DNA of 64,000 bases. Source: Phycicoccus sp. CSK15P-2. Its GTDB lineage: Bacteria; Actinomycetota; Actinomycetes; Actinomycetales; Dermatophilaceae. Of the stretch, positions 29,615-38,194 are shown one piece after another (the first letter of the stretch is position 1; the number at the start of each line of letters is the position of its first letter). The notes under the pieces are model-generated. The model worked only from the letters and a program-made list of their open reading frames with translations, was not told where the DNA came from and ran no database searches. Position numbers and translations under genes: made by a program. The DNA lies in NCBI RefSeq assembly GCF_016888005.1, contig NZ_JAFDVE010000010.1, forward strand, positions 1 through 64,000, written 5' to 3'.

Positions 29615-30166
29615 TCAGCCGTCGGCCAGCCGCTCCTGTTCGTCGGCGTCGAGGACGGCCTCGATCGTCACCCGGGCACCGGCAGCCCTCAGGGCCAGTA
29701 CGAGGTCCAGGGCGTAGGCGTCGAGGATCGGCCGGTGGTACGGCATCGCCAGGGCGACCATCGGGAACCGCTTGTCACGGCTCACGGCGAGTCGCACCAC
29801 CTCGCCCATGTGCTCGACGACGATGGTGCGCTGGTTGTCCCAGCTCCGCCGCTGCAGCCTGACGTCGAGCGCTGCCGAGGGTGCTCGCCAGAGCGTCGTG
29901 CTCCGAGGGCGCCGGAACTCGAACGTCGTGCCGTCGAGCGCAACGGCCGCGCGACGGATCACCTGACCACTGCGGCTGACCGTCCACGCCAGCCAGTACC
30001 CCGGCGGATGTGTGGGACTGCCCGGAAGCCCCCCGGGTCGGCCGATCATCTGGCGGTGTTGCTCGCGAGCCTTGTGAACACGCCATTGCCCCAACGCGAA
30101 TCCGCCACTCATGAAAAGCGCACCAAAGAACGCCCCGAGGACGATGGTCAGAGCTTCCTCGCTCAC
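29615..30166 (-). CDS. Single-TM membrane protein of unknown function
   Basis: A 183-aa protein with GTG start 30166. One hydrophobic helix occupies about residues 5-25 (ALTIVLGAFFGALFMSGGFAL). A basic juxtamembrane stretch and a soluble domain follow, with several short beta-like segments (VALDGTTFEFRRP, RTIVVEHMGEVVRLAVS). I do not recognise the family. Codon use is less GC-biased than in the neighbours, which may indicate lineage-specific gain. It lies between kynU (convergent) and pdxS (same strand, 33 bp upstream). Confidence 0.7.
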   Translation of the reverse strand: MSEEALTIVLGAFFGALFMSGGFALGQWRVHKAREQHRQMIGRPGGLPGSPTHPPGYWLAWTVSRSGQVIRRAAVALDGTTFEFRRPRSTTLWRAPSAALDVRLQRRSWDNQRTIVVEHMGEVVRLAVSRDKRFPMVALAMPYHRPILDAYALDLVLALRAAGARVTIEAVLDADEQERLADG

Positions 30167-30199
30167 CCGGTCACGGCGCCTTCCCGACGTCCCGGCGAC

Positions 30200-31102
30200 T
30201 CACCAGCCGCGCTCGGCCAGCCGGTGCGGCTGCGGGACGTCGTCGACGTTGATGCCCACCATGGCCTCACCGAGGCCACGCGAGACCTTGGCGACCATGT
30301 CGGGGTCGTCGTGGAAGGTCGTCGCCTTGACGATCGCCTCGGCCCGCTCGGCCGGGTTGCCCGACTTGAAGATGCCCGAACCGACGAAGACGCCCTCGGC
30401 GCCGAGCTGCATCATCATCGCGGCGTCCGCGGGCGTCGCGATACCCCCGGCGGTGAAGAGGACCACCGGCAGCTTCCCGGTCTCGGCGACCTCCTTGACG
30501 AGGTCGTAGGGGGCCTGGAGCTCCTTCGCCGCGACGTAGAGCTCGTCGCCCTCCATCGAGCGCAGCCGGTTGATCTCGGCCCGCAGCGACCGCATGTGCG
30601 TCGTCGCGTTCGAGACGTCGCCGGTCCCGGCCTCGCCCTTGGACCGGATCATCGCCGCGCCCTCGGTGATGCGCCGCAGCGCCTCGCCGAGGTTCGTCGC
30701 ACCGCAGACGAAGGGGACGGTGAAGGCCCACTTGTCGATGTGGTTGGCGTAGTCGGCCGGGGTGAGCACCTCGGACTCGTCGACGTAGTCGACCCCGAGG
30801 CTCTGCAGCACCTGGGCCTCGACGAAGTGACCGATCCGGGCCTTGGCCATGACCGGGACCGAGACGGCCTCGATGATGCCGTCGATCATGTCCGGGTCGC
30901 TCATCCGGGAGACCCCGCCCTGGGCGCGGATGTCGGCGGGGACCCGCTCGAGGGCCATGACGGCGACGGCGCCGGCGTCCTCGGCGATCTTGGCCTGCTC
31001 GGGCGTGACGACGTCCATGATGACGCCACCCTTGAGCATCTCGGCCATCCCCCGCTTGACGCGGGTCGTACCGGTGCCGGGGGCGCTGTTCTGCTCGGTC
31101 AT
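30200..31102 (-). CDS. pdxS: Pyridoxal 5'-phosphate synthase lyase subunit PdxS
   Basis: Condenses ribose 5-phosphate, glyceraldehyde 3-phosphate and ammonia from PdxT into PLP. The 300-aa TIM barrel has [32 protein letters not shown] with a catalytic Lys, DYVDESEVL, and [13 protein letters not shown]. Length and motifs are typical. The ATG at 31102 gives the canonical start. Confidence 0.97.
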   Translation of the reverse strand: MTEQNSAPGTGTTRVKRGMAEMLKGGVIMDVVTPEQAKIAEDAGAVAVMALERVPADIRAQGGVSRMSDPDMIDGIIEAVSVPVMAKARIGHFVEAQVLQSLGVDYVDESEVLTPADYANHIDKWAFTVPFVCGATNLGEALRRITEGAAMIRSKGEAGTGDVSNATTHMRSLRAEINRLRSMEGDELYVAAKELQAPYDLVKEVAETGKLPVVLFTAGGIATPADAAMMMQLGAEGVFVGSGIFKSGNPAERAEAIVKATTFHDDPDMVAKVSRGLGEAMVGINVDDVPQPHRLAERGW

Positions 31103-31149
31103 GGCGCCGATTCTAGGTCCGCCCGGGGACGTGCCCGACCACCGGCCAC

Positions 31150-31749
31150 TCAGCGGGCCAGGGCCGCCGGGAGCTCGTCGTCGAACTCGACCCTCTCGGG
31201 TAGGGCGGCGTGCCCCGCGAGGCGGAACCATCGCACCACCCACTTGGCCCGGACCCTGCGCACCTCCCGGACCGCGTCGTTGTGGAACTGCCGGGCCATC
31301 CGGGCTCGCAGCGCGCTGGAGGCGATCCGCGACAGCGCGTCGTCGACGAGCTCGTCGTCGTCCTCGCGCAGGTGCGACACCGTCTCCTCCGTGAGGGTCG
31401 CCGCGAGCGCCTCGGAGAGCGCCGCCTCGACGTCCTCCCGCCCGCCGAAGTGCTGGCCGTCGAGGAGGTCGTCGTCGAGCGGGTGTTCGGTGACCCGCTC
31501 GAGCGACTCGGTGGCGGCGTCCGCGAGCAGCAGGGCCGAGGCCGGCTCGAGGACCCCGCTGTTGGCGAGCTCGAGGGTCGCCTCGGCCCTCCTGACGAGC
31601 TGGGCGTCCAAGGCGGACATGGCGCCCTCGACCTTCGCGTGCAGGCGGTCGAGCCGGGCTGCGCTGTACGAGAGGTACCAGGCCAGCGCCACCACGAGGA
31701 TGACCACGAAGGTCGTCACCTGGAGGACGTCGATCTCGACCATGCTCAC
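31150..31749 (-). CDS. Membrane-anchored protein in the PIM cluster (N-terminal part of the Rv2609c type)
   Basis: A 199-aa protein coupled to pimA: GTG 31749 overlaps the pimA stop (GTGA); an ATG two codons later is possible. One TM helix (about residues 9-27, [19 protein letters not shown]) is followed by a LemA-like helical segment [20 protein letters not shown] and an acidic helical domain. In mycobacteria the gene in this position has the same N-terminal layout plus a C-terminal Nudix domain; no Nudix box is visible here. Function unknown. Confidence 0.75.
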   Translation of the reverse strand: MSMVEIDVLQVTTFVVILVVALAWYLSYSAARLDRLHAKVEGAMSALDAQLVRRAEATLELANSGVLEPASALLLADAATESLERVTEHPLDDDLLDGQHFGGREDVEAALSEALAATLTEETVSHLREDDDELVDDALSRIASSALRARMARQFHNDAVREVRRVRAKWVVRWFRLAGHAALPERVEFDDELPAALAR

Positions 31750-32933
31750 CGCTGACCGTTCGTCGAGGAGCCGCCGACGAGCCGACCCCAGAGGCCGCCC
31801 CGCGACTCCGGGTGATGGACGCCCACACCCGCGAGGACGGTCTCGTACACGGCCATGACCTGCCGGGACACCGGGCCCCAGTCGAACTCCGGCGCCCGCT
31901 CACGGCCCCGTAGGCACAGCAGGTCGCGGCGTGCCGGGTCGGCGAGGAGCTCGACCACGGCCCCGCCGAGGGCGGTGGCGTCCCCGGTGCGCACCACGAC
32001 GCCCGCCCGCCCGCCGTCGAGCACCCGGGAGAAGGCCTCGAGATCGGAGGCGACGACCGGGGCGCCCGCGGCCATCGCCTCGACGAGCACGATGCCGAAG
32101 GACTCGCCGCCGAGATGGGGTGCGAGATAGAGGTCGACCGAAGCGAGCAGCGACGCCTTGTCCACGTCGGACACCGCTCCGAGCAGGGTGGTGGCGGCGA
32201 CCGCACGGGGGTCGGCGTGGGCGAGAATCTCGCCGGCGTCGCCGGGACCGGCGACGAGCAGACGCACACCCGGGTGCTGGTCGAGCACGCCCGGGAGCGC
32301 GTCGAGCGCGACGTGCAGGCCCTTGCGCGGCTCGTCGACCCGGCCGAGGAAGGCCAGCGTCGGGGCGCCCGGCACGCCCTCCCACTCCTGGCGCACGGCG
32401 GCCTGCGCGAAGCGCCGGACGTGCACACCGTTCGGGATGATGTAGGTGTCCCCGCCGAGATGGCTGCGCACGGTGCCGGCCGCCGCCTCGGAGACCGCGA
32501 TCCGCGCCCGGATCTTCTCCAGCGAGGTCCGCAGCAGGGGCTGGGCGGCGTGCATCGCCCGCGAGCGTGTCGTCGAGGTGTGGAACGTCGCGACCACCGG
32601 CTCCTCGGCGGCCCACAGGGCCATGAGCGAGACCGACGGGGTGACCGGCTCGTGGAGGTGGACGAGGTCGAAGCCCCCTGACTCAAGCCACCGGCCGACG
32701 CGGGCCGAGGTGACCGGGCCGAACGTCAGCCGGGCCACCGAGCCGTTGTAGCGCACCGGGACCGCCCGGCCGCAGGACACCAGGTACGGCGGGAGGTCGC
32801 CGTCCTCGTCGGCCGGGGCGAGCACGGAGACCTCGTGGCCCTGGGCGAGGAAGACCTCCGCGAGGTCCCGGACGTGGAACTGCACCCCTCCCGGGACGTC
32901 GAACGAGTAGGGGCAGACCATCCCGATCCTCAC
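31746..32933 (-). CDS. pimA: Phosphatidylinositol alpha-mannosyltransferase PimA
   Basis: Transfers mannose from GDP-mannose to phosphatidylinositol, the first step of PIM and lipomannan synthesis at the inner membrane face. The 395-aa GT4 enzyme begins [20 protein letters not shown] and has [10 protein letters not shown]. The nucleotide-sugar site is [14 protein letters not shown] and [20 protein letters not shown] (the E-x7-E motif). GTG 32933 overlaps the acyltransferase stop (GTGA). The pgsA-patA-pimA order is that of M. tuberculosis Rv2612c-Rv2610c. Confidence 0.95.
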   Translation of the reverse strand: MRIGMVCPYSFDVPGGVQFHVRDLAEVFLAQGHEVSVLAPADEDGDLPPYLVSCGRAVPVRYNGSVARLTFGPVTSARVGRWLESGGFDLVHLHEPVTPSVSLMALWAAEEPVVATFHTSTTRSRAMHAAQPLLRTSLEKIRARIAVSEAAAGTVRSHLGGDTYIIPNGVHVRRFAQAAVRQEWEGVPGAPTLAFLGRVDEPRKGLHVALDALPGVLDQHPGVRLLVAGPGDAGEILAHADPRAVAATTLLGAVSDVDKASLLASVDLYLAPHLGGESFGIVLVEAMAAGAPVVASDLEAFSRVLDGGRAGVVVRTGDATALGGAVVELLADPARRDLLCLRGRERAPEFDWGPVSRQVMAVYETVLAGVGVHHPESRGGLWGRLVGGSSTNGQR

Positions 32934-33862
32934 GTCGGGCTCCCGACGCGGACGGGGTCGAGGTCCTCGACGAAGACCCGCTGCAGCATGTGCCAGTCCG
33001 TCGGGTGCTCCCGGATGGCCCCGCCGAGGGCGTCGGCACAGGCCTGGGTCATGGCCAGCACCTTCTCGCGCGTCGGCCCCGCGGTCGGCACGGGCACCTG
33101 CGGGTGGAAGGTGACGACGATCCCCCATCCGCTCCCCCGGCGCTCGTGGCGGATCGACACGGGGACCAGCGGGCGGCGCTCGGCGAGGGCGAGCGCGGCA
33201 GGTCCCGGCGCCATCCGGGCAGGGAGCCCGCAGAGGTCGACGGTCACCCCGCGCCGGGTGATGTCGCGGTCGGCGAGCAGCGGGAGGAGCCCCGGGCGCC
33301 GGGCCGCCTCGCGCAGCGCCGCGAAGACGTCCGGGCCTCCGGTGAGCGGCAGGATGGTCATCCCGAGCCCTTCCCGGAACTCGAGGAACTCGCGGAAGAC
33401 CGCCTCGGGCTCGAGCCGTTCGGCGACCGTCGTCACGGCCCCGAGGTGCTGGGTGCACCAGGCCCCGGCGAGGTCCCAGTTGCCGAGGTGCCCGAGGAAG
33501 CACACGACCGACCCGCCCTCGGCGAGCACCCGGCGCACCGGCGCGTCCCCCTCGGTGCGGACCCGGTCGGCGAGCTCGTCGCGGGAGAGCACGGGAAGCC
33601 GGAAGGCCTCGCAGTAGTACCGCAGGTAGGAGCGCATGCCCTCGCGGACCAGGGCGTCGAGCGTCGCCGCGTCGGTGCCGGGCCGAACCCGGGCGTAGTT
33701 CGCGCGCATCCGCTCCGCGCCACCGCGCGCGACCGTGAGGTCGGCGACGGCGTCGAAGGTGCGGTAGGCGACCCGCTCGGGCATCCGGCGGACCACCGCG
33801 AACCCCAGGCGGTGCGCGGCGACGGTCGCGGCGTCCGCCATCCCGGACGGGAGGAGGCTCAC
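32930..33862 (-). CDS. patA: Phosphatidylinositol mannoside acyltransferase (PatA-like)
   Basis: LpxL/HtrB-family acyltransferase, expected to acylate the mannose of PIM1/PIM2. The 310-aa protein has the H-x4-D motif in CFLGHLGNWDLAGAW, an MAPGPAALALAERRPLVPV segment and a C-terminal TDWHMLQRVF. There is no clear TM anchor, so it is likely peripheral. GTG 33862 overlaps the pgsA stop, and its own stop overlaps pimA: three coupled genes. Confidence 0.92.
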   Translation of the reverse strand: MSLLPSGMADAATVAAHRLGFAVVRRMPERVAYRTFDAVADLTVARGGAERMRANYARVRPGTDAATLDALVREGMRSYLRYYCEAFRLPVLSRDELADRVRTEGDAPVRRVLAEGGSVVCFLGHLGNWDLAGAWCTQHLGAVTTVAERLEPEAVFREFLEFREGLGMTILPLTGGPDVFAALREAARRPGLLPLLADRDITRRGVTVDLCGLPARMAPGPAALALAERRPLVPVSIRHERRGSGWGIVVTFHPQVPVPTAGPTREKVLAMTQACADALGGAIREHPTDWHMLQRVFVEDLDPVRVGSPT

Positions 33863-34473
33863 CGCGGGACCAGGGCCTGGCGCCGGACCTCCAGCATCCG
33901 CTGGACGACGGTGACGAGGCTGGCCAGCGCGAGGAGGGCGAGCACGACCCCGAGGAAGACGGTCGGCAGCCCCAGCAGGCCGGTGAGACCCGTGGCGACG
34001 AGGACGGCGACGAGCCGGTCGGCGCGCTCGGCGATGCCGACGTCAGCCGTCATGCCGAGACCCTCCGCCCGGGCCTTCGCGTACGACACGACGCTGCCGA
34101 GGATGAGGCACCCCAGCGCCAGTGCGGCCATGTAGGCGTTGCCGCCGTCGCCGGCGTACCAGAGCACGAGCCCCCCGAAGATCGCCGCGTCACCCACCCG
34201 GTCCAGGGTGGAGTCGAGGTAGGCGCCCCAGCTGCTCGAGCGGCCGAGACGCCGCGCCATGATGCCGTCGACGGTGTCGGAGAAGACGAACGCCGTGATG
34301 ACCAGGGTCCCGACGAGGAACTGTCCCCGCGGGTAGAAGACCAGGGCACCGGCCGCGACCCCGACGGTACCGATGATCGTCACGACGTCCGGGCTCACTC
34401 CGAGCCGGATGAGGAGAGATGCGACCGGGGTGAGGATCTTCGTGAAGAAGGCGCGCGCGTATCGGTTGAGCAT
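33859..34473 (-). CDS. pgsA: Phosphatidylinositol phosphate synthase (CDP-alcohol phosphotransferase)
   Basis: Joins CDP-diacylglycerol to inositol phosphate. The 204-aa integral membrane protein carries the full CDP-alcohol phosphotransferase signature D-x2-DG-x2-AR-x8-G-x3-D-x3-D, spread over SDTVDGIMARRLGRS and GAYLDSTLDR. About six hydrophobic segments follow. The assignment to inositol phosphate, not glycerol phosphate, rests on the cluster with patA, pimA and the HIT gene. Start ATG 34473. Confidence 0.93.
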   Translation of the reverse strand: MLNRYARAFFTKILTPVASLLIRLGVSPDVVTIIGTVGVAAGALVFYPRGQFLVGTLVITAFVFSDTVDGIMARRLGRSSSWGAYLDSTLDRVGDAAIFGGLVLWYAGDGGNAYMAALALGCLILGSVVSYAKARAEGLGMTADVGIAERADRLVAVLVATGLTGLLGLPTVFLGVVLALLALASLVTVVQRMLEVRRQALVPR

Positions 34474-34575
34474 GGTGCTGCCAGCGTAGTGGGACGCTCG
34501 CCGCGTCCCGGGCACCCGGCCTCCGAACCTGCCCCTCCCCTTGTGCTGCGGGGTCGGCAGGAGTTGATTGGGGGC

Positions 34576-36684
34576 ATGAGCGGCAGCGTGGCCCAGGCAC
34601 CTCCCGTCCACGACGTGTCCCGGCTGCGGACCGTCGTCCTCGTGGGACCGGGCGGTGCGGGCACGTCGAGGCTCTTCGACCACGTCGTGGGCACCCTCTC
34701 CCCGCGCCGCAGCGGGTCCCGGCGCACCGAGGTGTCACCCGGCCTCCGCGTCGCGACCCTGCCGCTCGGGAAGGTGGTGCTCACTCTGCTCGACGCACCG
34801 GGCAACCCCGACTTCGTCGGTCAGGTACGGGCGGGTCTGCGGGCCGCGGACGCCGCCCTCTTCGTCGTCTCGGCCGCGGACGGCGCGGACGCCCGGTCCC
34901 GTGCGCTGTGGCACGAGTGCGCGCTGGTCGGGATGCCGCGCGCTGTGCTCGTGACCCAGCTCGACACACGGGACGCCGACTTCGTCGCGACGCTCGAGGA
35001 CTGCCGCGCGCACTTCGGGGGCGGCATCCAGCCCCTCGGGGTGCCCGTCCCCGGGGTGGACGGCGCCGTGACGTCGGTCGCCGACCTGCTCCTCGGCGAG
35101 ATCCACGACTACTCGGGCGGCGAGCGGAGCGTCCGCGCCGCGGGTCCGGAGCACGCGGAGGTCTTCGACACCCACCGGCCCGGGCTCGTCGAGGGGATCA
35201 TCGAGGAGTCCGAGGACCCCGACCTCATGGAGCGCTACCTCGCCGGTGACGCGCTCGACCTCCCGACCCTCGAGGGGGACCTCCTGGCAGCGGTGTCCCG
35301 TGGCGCCTTCCACCCGGTCCTGCCGGTCTCCGGCGAGACGGGGGCCGGTGTGGACGTCGTGCTCCACCTCGTCGAGGCGGCACTCCCCCACCCCGGCCTG
35401 CACCCGCTGCCCACGGTCACCCCGGTCGGTGGGGGTGACCCGGTCGAGCTGGCTGCCGACCCGGACGGCCCGCTGGTCGCCGAGGTCGTGCACACCGAGT
35501 CCGACGCCTACGTCGGGCACCTCTCCCTCGTGCGGGTGTTCTCGGGCACGTTGCGCGCGGACCGGCCGGTGCACGTCTCGGGCCACCTCGAGCTCCTCGA
35601 CGGCCCCACCGGCGAGGGGCACGAGGCCCACGACGACGACGTGCGGCCCGGGTCGGTCGCCGCTCCGCTCGACGGTGAGCTGATGGCGAAGGACCACGCC
35701 GTCGCCGGCGAGGTCGTCGTCGTCACGAAGCTGACGGGTGCGCAGACCTCCGACACCCTCTCCGACCCGTCCCGGCCACTGCTCGTCACGCCGTGGGCCC
35801 TCCCCGACGCGCTGCTGCCCGCGGCGGTGCGCGCCGCGAGCCGGGCCGACGAGGACCGGATGCCCGTGGCGTTCCGCGAGCTCGCGGCCGAGGACCCGTC
35901 CCTGCGCATCGACCACGACGGGGACACGGGGCAGGTCGTGCTGTGGACCACCGGGCCCGCGCACCTCGACCTCGTGCTGCACCGGATGCGAGACCGGTTC
36001 AACGTCGGTGTCGAGCAGGTGCCGGTGACGGTCGCGCTCAAGGAGACCGCGACGGGTCGCTGCGAGGCCCAGGGGCGGCATGTCAAGCAGTCCGGCGGGC
36101 ACGGGCAGTACGCCGTGTGCCACCTCGTGCTCGAGCCGCTGCCCCGCGGGTCCGGGGTGCGTTTCGACGAGGTCGTCGTGGGCGGTGCCGTGCCTCGGCA
36201 GTTCATCGGCAGCGTCGAGAAGGGTGTGCACGCGCAGCTCGCCAAGGGCCTCCTCGCCGGTTGGCCGGTCACCGACGTCCAGGTCACCCTCACCGACGGC
36301 AAGGCGCACAGCGTCGACTCCTCCGACATGGCCTTCCAGACGGCCGCCGGGCTCGCGCTGCGCGAGCTCGCCTCACCGGCGACGCTCTGCCTTCTCGAAC
36401 CGATCGACACCGTGCACGTGACGGTCGACGACGAGCACCTCGGTGCCGTGATGACCGATGTCAGCACCCGGCGCGGCCAGATCCTCGGCTCCGAGCCCGC
36501 GCCCGAACCCGGTCGTTCGGTGCTCACCGCCGCCGTGCCACGGCTCGAGCTGCTCGACTACGCGGTCGCGCTGCGCTCCCTGGCGCACGGGACCGGCACC
36601 TTCCACCGTGAGCCCCGGGGCTACGAGGAGCTGCCGGAGCGGATCGCCCGCGAGCACCTCGGGGCACGGGCCACGGTTCCCTGA
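34576..36684 (+). CDS. EF-G-like protein (FusA2 type) with degenerate GTPase motifs
   Basis: A 702-aa elongation factor G paralogue from ATG 34576, aligned along its whole length with actinobacterial FusA2 (Rv0120c type). Domain IV/V motifs are well kept: GRHVKQSGGHGQYAVCH, FIGSVEKGVHAQ and TLTDGKAHSVDSSDMAFQ. In the G domain the P-loop is GPGGAGTS, with Thr (ACG) in place of the invariant Lys. G3 is DAPG, and G4 is TQLD where NKxD is expected. GTP binding is therefore doubtful. It sits on the plus strand inside the minus-strand PI-synthesis cluster, between pgsA and the HIT gene, and ends 7 bp from the HIT stop. Confidence 0.88.
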   Translation: MSGSVAQAPPVHDVSRLRTVVLVGPGGAGTSRLFDHVVGTLSPRRSGSRRTEVSPGLRVATLPLGKVVLTLLDAPGNPDFVGQVRAGLRAADAALFVVSAADGADARSRALWHECALVGMPRAVLVTQLDTRDADFVATLEDCRAHFGGGIQPLGVPVPGVDGAVTSVADLLLGEIHDYSGGERSVRAAGPEHAEVFDTHRPGLVEGIIEESEDPDLMERYLAGDALDLPTLEGDLLAAVSRGAFHPVLPVSGETGAGVDVVLHLVEAALPHPGLHPLPTVTPVGGGDPVELAADPDGPLVAEVVHTESDAYVGHLSLVRVFSGTLRADRPVHVSGHLELLDGPTGEGHEAHDDDVRPGSVAAPLDGELMAKDHAVAGEVVVVTKLTGAQTSDTLSDPSRPLLVTPWALPDALLPAAVRAASRADEDRMPVAFRELAAEDPSLRIDHDGDTGQVVLWTTGPAHLDLVLHRMRDRFNVGVEQVPVTVALKETATGRCEAQGRHVKQSGGHGQYAVCHLVLEPLPRGSGVRFDEVVVGGAVPRQFIGSVEKGVHAQLAKGLLAGWPVTDVQVTLTDGKAHSVDSSDMAFQTAAGLALRELASPATLCLLEPIDTVHVTVDDEHLGAVMTDVSTRRGQILGSEPAPEPGRSVLTAAVPRLELLDYAVALRSLAHGTGTFHREPRGYEELPERIAREHLGARATVP

Positions 36685-36691
36685 CCCTCCC

Positions 36692-37231
36692 TCAGGCGGG
36701 CCAGTGCTCGGCGAGCCGCCCGCGGACGTCCTCGAGGAGCATCGGCATCGCCTTGGTCCGCGCGACGATCGGGAGGAAGTTGCTGTCGCCACCCCACCGT
36801 GGGACGACGTGCTGGTGCAGGTGCGCCGCGACGCCCGCCCCGGCGACCGCTCCCTGGTTCATCCCCAGGTTGAAGCCCATCGGCGCCGACGCCGACTCCA
36901 GCGCCCGGACGGCCCCCTTGGTCAGGGCGGTGAACTCAGCGGTCTCGTCGTCCGTGAGGTCGACGTAGAGGGCCACGTGCCGGTACGGGCAGACGAGGAC
37001 GTGACCCGGGTTGTACGGGAAGAGGTTCATGACGACGAAGCAGTGCTCCCCCCGGTGCACGACGAGGCCCTCCTCGTCGGGCTTGCCGGGCGCCGCGCAG
37101 AAGGGGCACCCGTCCCCGCCCTCCGGGTCCGGCCGGTCGCCCTGGATGTAGACCATCCGGTGCGGCGTCCAGAGCCGCTCGAAGCCGTCCGCGTCGCCGG
37201 TGAAGTCGGCAGGGTCCTCGGACTGGGGCAT
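36692..37231 (-). CDS. HIT-family nucleotide phosphorylase/hydrolase
   Basis: A 179-aa histidine-triad protein. The CPFCAAPG Cys pair lies near residue 42 and the HIT motif is HLHQHVV, with NLFPYNPGHVLVCPYRH before it. The gene beside pgsA in M. tuberculosis, Rv2613c, is a diadenosine tetraphosphate phosphorylase of the same build, so that activity is the best guess. ATG 37231 gives the usual start (MPQSEDPADFTGD). The strand and the place in the cluster are conserved apart from the intervening EF-G gene. Confidence 0.92.
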   Translation of the reverse strand: MPQSEDPADFTGDADGFERLWTPHRMVYIQGDRPDPEGGDGCPFCAAPGKPDEEGLVVHRGEHCFVVMNLFPYNPGHVLVCPYRHVALYVDLTDDETAEFTALTKGAVRALESASAPMGFNLGMNQGAVAGAGVAAHLHQHVVPRWGGDSNFLPIVARTKAMPMLLEDVRGRLAEHWPA

Positions 37232-37314
37232 GCTCCCGATCCTAGGGGCCGGACGAGGAGGCTCGTCGGTGGCGGCGCGTGGGTCGAGCAGGTCCGGCAG
37301 GTCGCCGCTCTCGG

Positions 37315-37806
37315 TCAGGCCTGGGCGTGCGGCCCGAGACGCAGCTCCATGAGCCGCTCCGACGGGGGCCGGAAGCCGGCCCTCTCGTAGAGCGTGCGGG
37401 CCTCGGTGTGGGCGTGGAGCTGGATCCGGGTCACGCCGTCCGACCCGGCCCACTCGACGACGGTCCGCAGCAGCTGCTCGCCGATGCCCTGCCCACGGGC
37501 GTCGGCGCTGACGAAGAGCAGGCCGACGTGGAACCACGCCGTGGCCGGGCGGCGGGTGCTCGGCAGCTTCTGCACCCGGGTGCCGTGCACGACCCCCAGC
37601 GGCCGCCCCGAGGGGTCCTCGGCGAGCCAGGTCCGTCGGGCCCGGTCGCGCAGCCAGGCGTCCGCGAGGTCGTCGAGGAAGCCGGGACGGACGACGCCTC
37701 CCTGCTCGCGCTCGTCCTGGATGTGCAGCGCGGCGACGGAGAACGCGTCCCGGGGCTCTGCCGGGCGCACCCGCACCGCCTGGGTCGTGTCCACGACCCC
37801 CAGCAT
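37315..37806 (-). CDS. GNAT-family N-acetyltransferase
   Basis: A 163-aa GNAT protein. It has VRVRPAEPRDAFSVAALH at the N-terminus, the acetyl-CoA loop FVSADARGQGIGEQLL (Q/R-x2-G-x-G/A), and HTEARTLYERAGFRP at the end. I take ATG 37806; an upstream ATG (37848) or a GTG six codons later is possible. The substrate is unknown. It is an insertion relative to the thrS-HIT neighbourhood of other actinobacteria. Confidence 0.85.
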   Translation of the reverse strand: MLGVVDTTQAVRVRPAEPRDAFSVAALHIQDEREQGGVVRPGFLDDLADAWLRDRARRTWLAEDPSGRPLGVVHGTRVQKLPSTRRPATAWFHVGLLFVSADARGQGIGEQLLRTVVEWAGSDGVTRIQLHAHTEARTLYERAGFRPPSERLMELRLGPHAQA

Positions 37807-37866
37807 GGCGGACGCCGACCCGTCGCGGCACCCGCTCGGGCGAACCACCGGGCCCGGACAATAGGC

Positions 37867-37899
37867 GAGGCCCCGGGAAGTATGAGTTCCCGGGGCCTC
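37867..37899. terminator. Perfect 13-bp hairpin
   Basis: GAGGCCCCGGGAA (37867-37879) pairs perfectly with TTCCCGGGGCCTC (37887-37899) around a 7-nt loop. There is no T run on either side. It lies 61 bp upstream of the GNAT start and could end minus-strand transcription coming from the GH92 side. Confidence 0.55.
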
Positions 37900-38172
37900 T
37901 GGTGACCCGGTGTGATGCTCCGCGTCTCACGAGTCGCTCTCCGGCCACCACCACCCTCATCACAGGCTGGCTCCTCGCGGCAGAACCGCGTGGCCTGGTG
38001 GCCTTCCTTCGTCTCGATCCCTCCGCCACCGAAGTGGTGGAGTGGGTTATTTCTAGTCCGCCCGCGCGGGTCTCCGCAAGGGGTTCGGGCGACCGATCTC
38101 GGGTCGCCCGGCTGCGCTTGGCGTGTCGTCGGTGTGTCGTGTGACGGACGTGACCGGGGCTCGTCCTCCGGT

Positions 38173-38189
38173 CATGCCGTCCCGGCATG
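38173..38189 (-). terminator. Short hairpin just past the GH92 stop
   Basis: CATGCCG (38173-38179) and CGGCATG (38183-38189) form a 7-bp stem with a 3-nt loop, 6-22 nt beyond the GH92 stop on the minus strand. Position favours a terminator; strength is modest. Confidence 0.4.
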
Positions 38190-38194
38190 CGGAC

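Larger units (their letters stand above)
37849..38194. other. Structured non-coding stretch between GNAT and GH92 genes
   Basis: 346 bp without a convincing gene. It holds several hairpins besides the terminator at 37867-37899 and the repeat at 38173-38189. CTCCGCCAC/GTGGTGGAG (38021-38029/38034-38042) has a CGAA tetraloop and one G-U pair. CGGGCGACC/GGTCGCCCG (38086-38094/38102-38110) is a perfect 9-bp stem. Short ORFs exist on both strands, but none has a ribosome site or a recognisable product. It may be UTR material or an unrecognised RNA. Confidence 0.5.
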
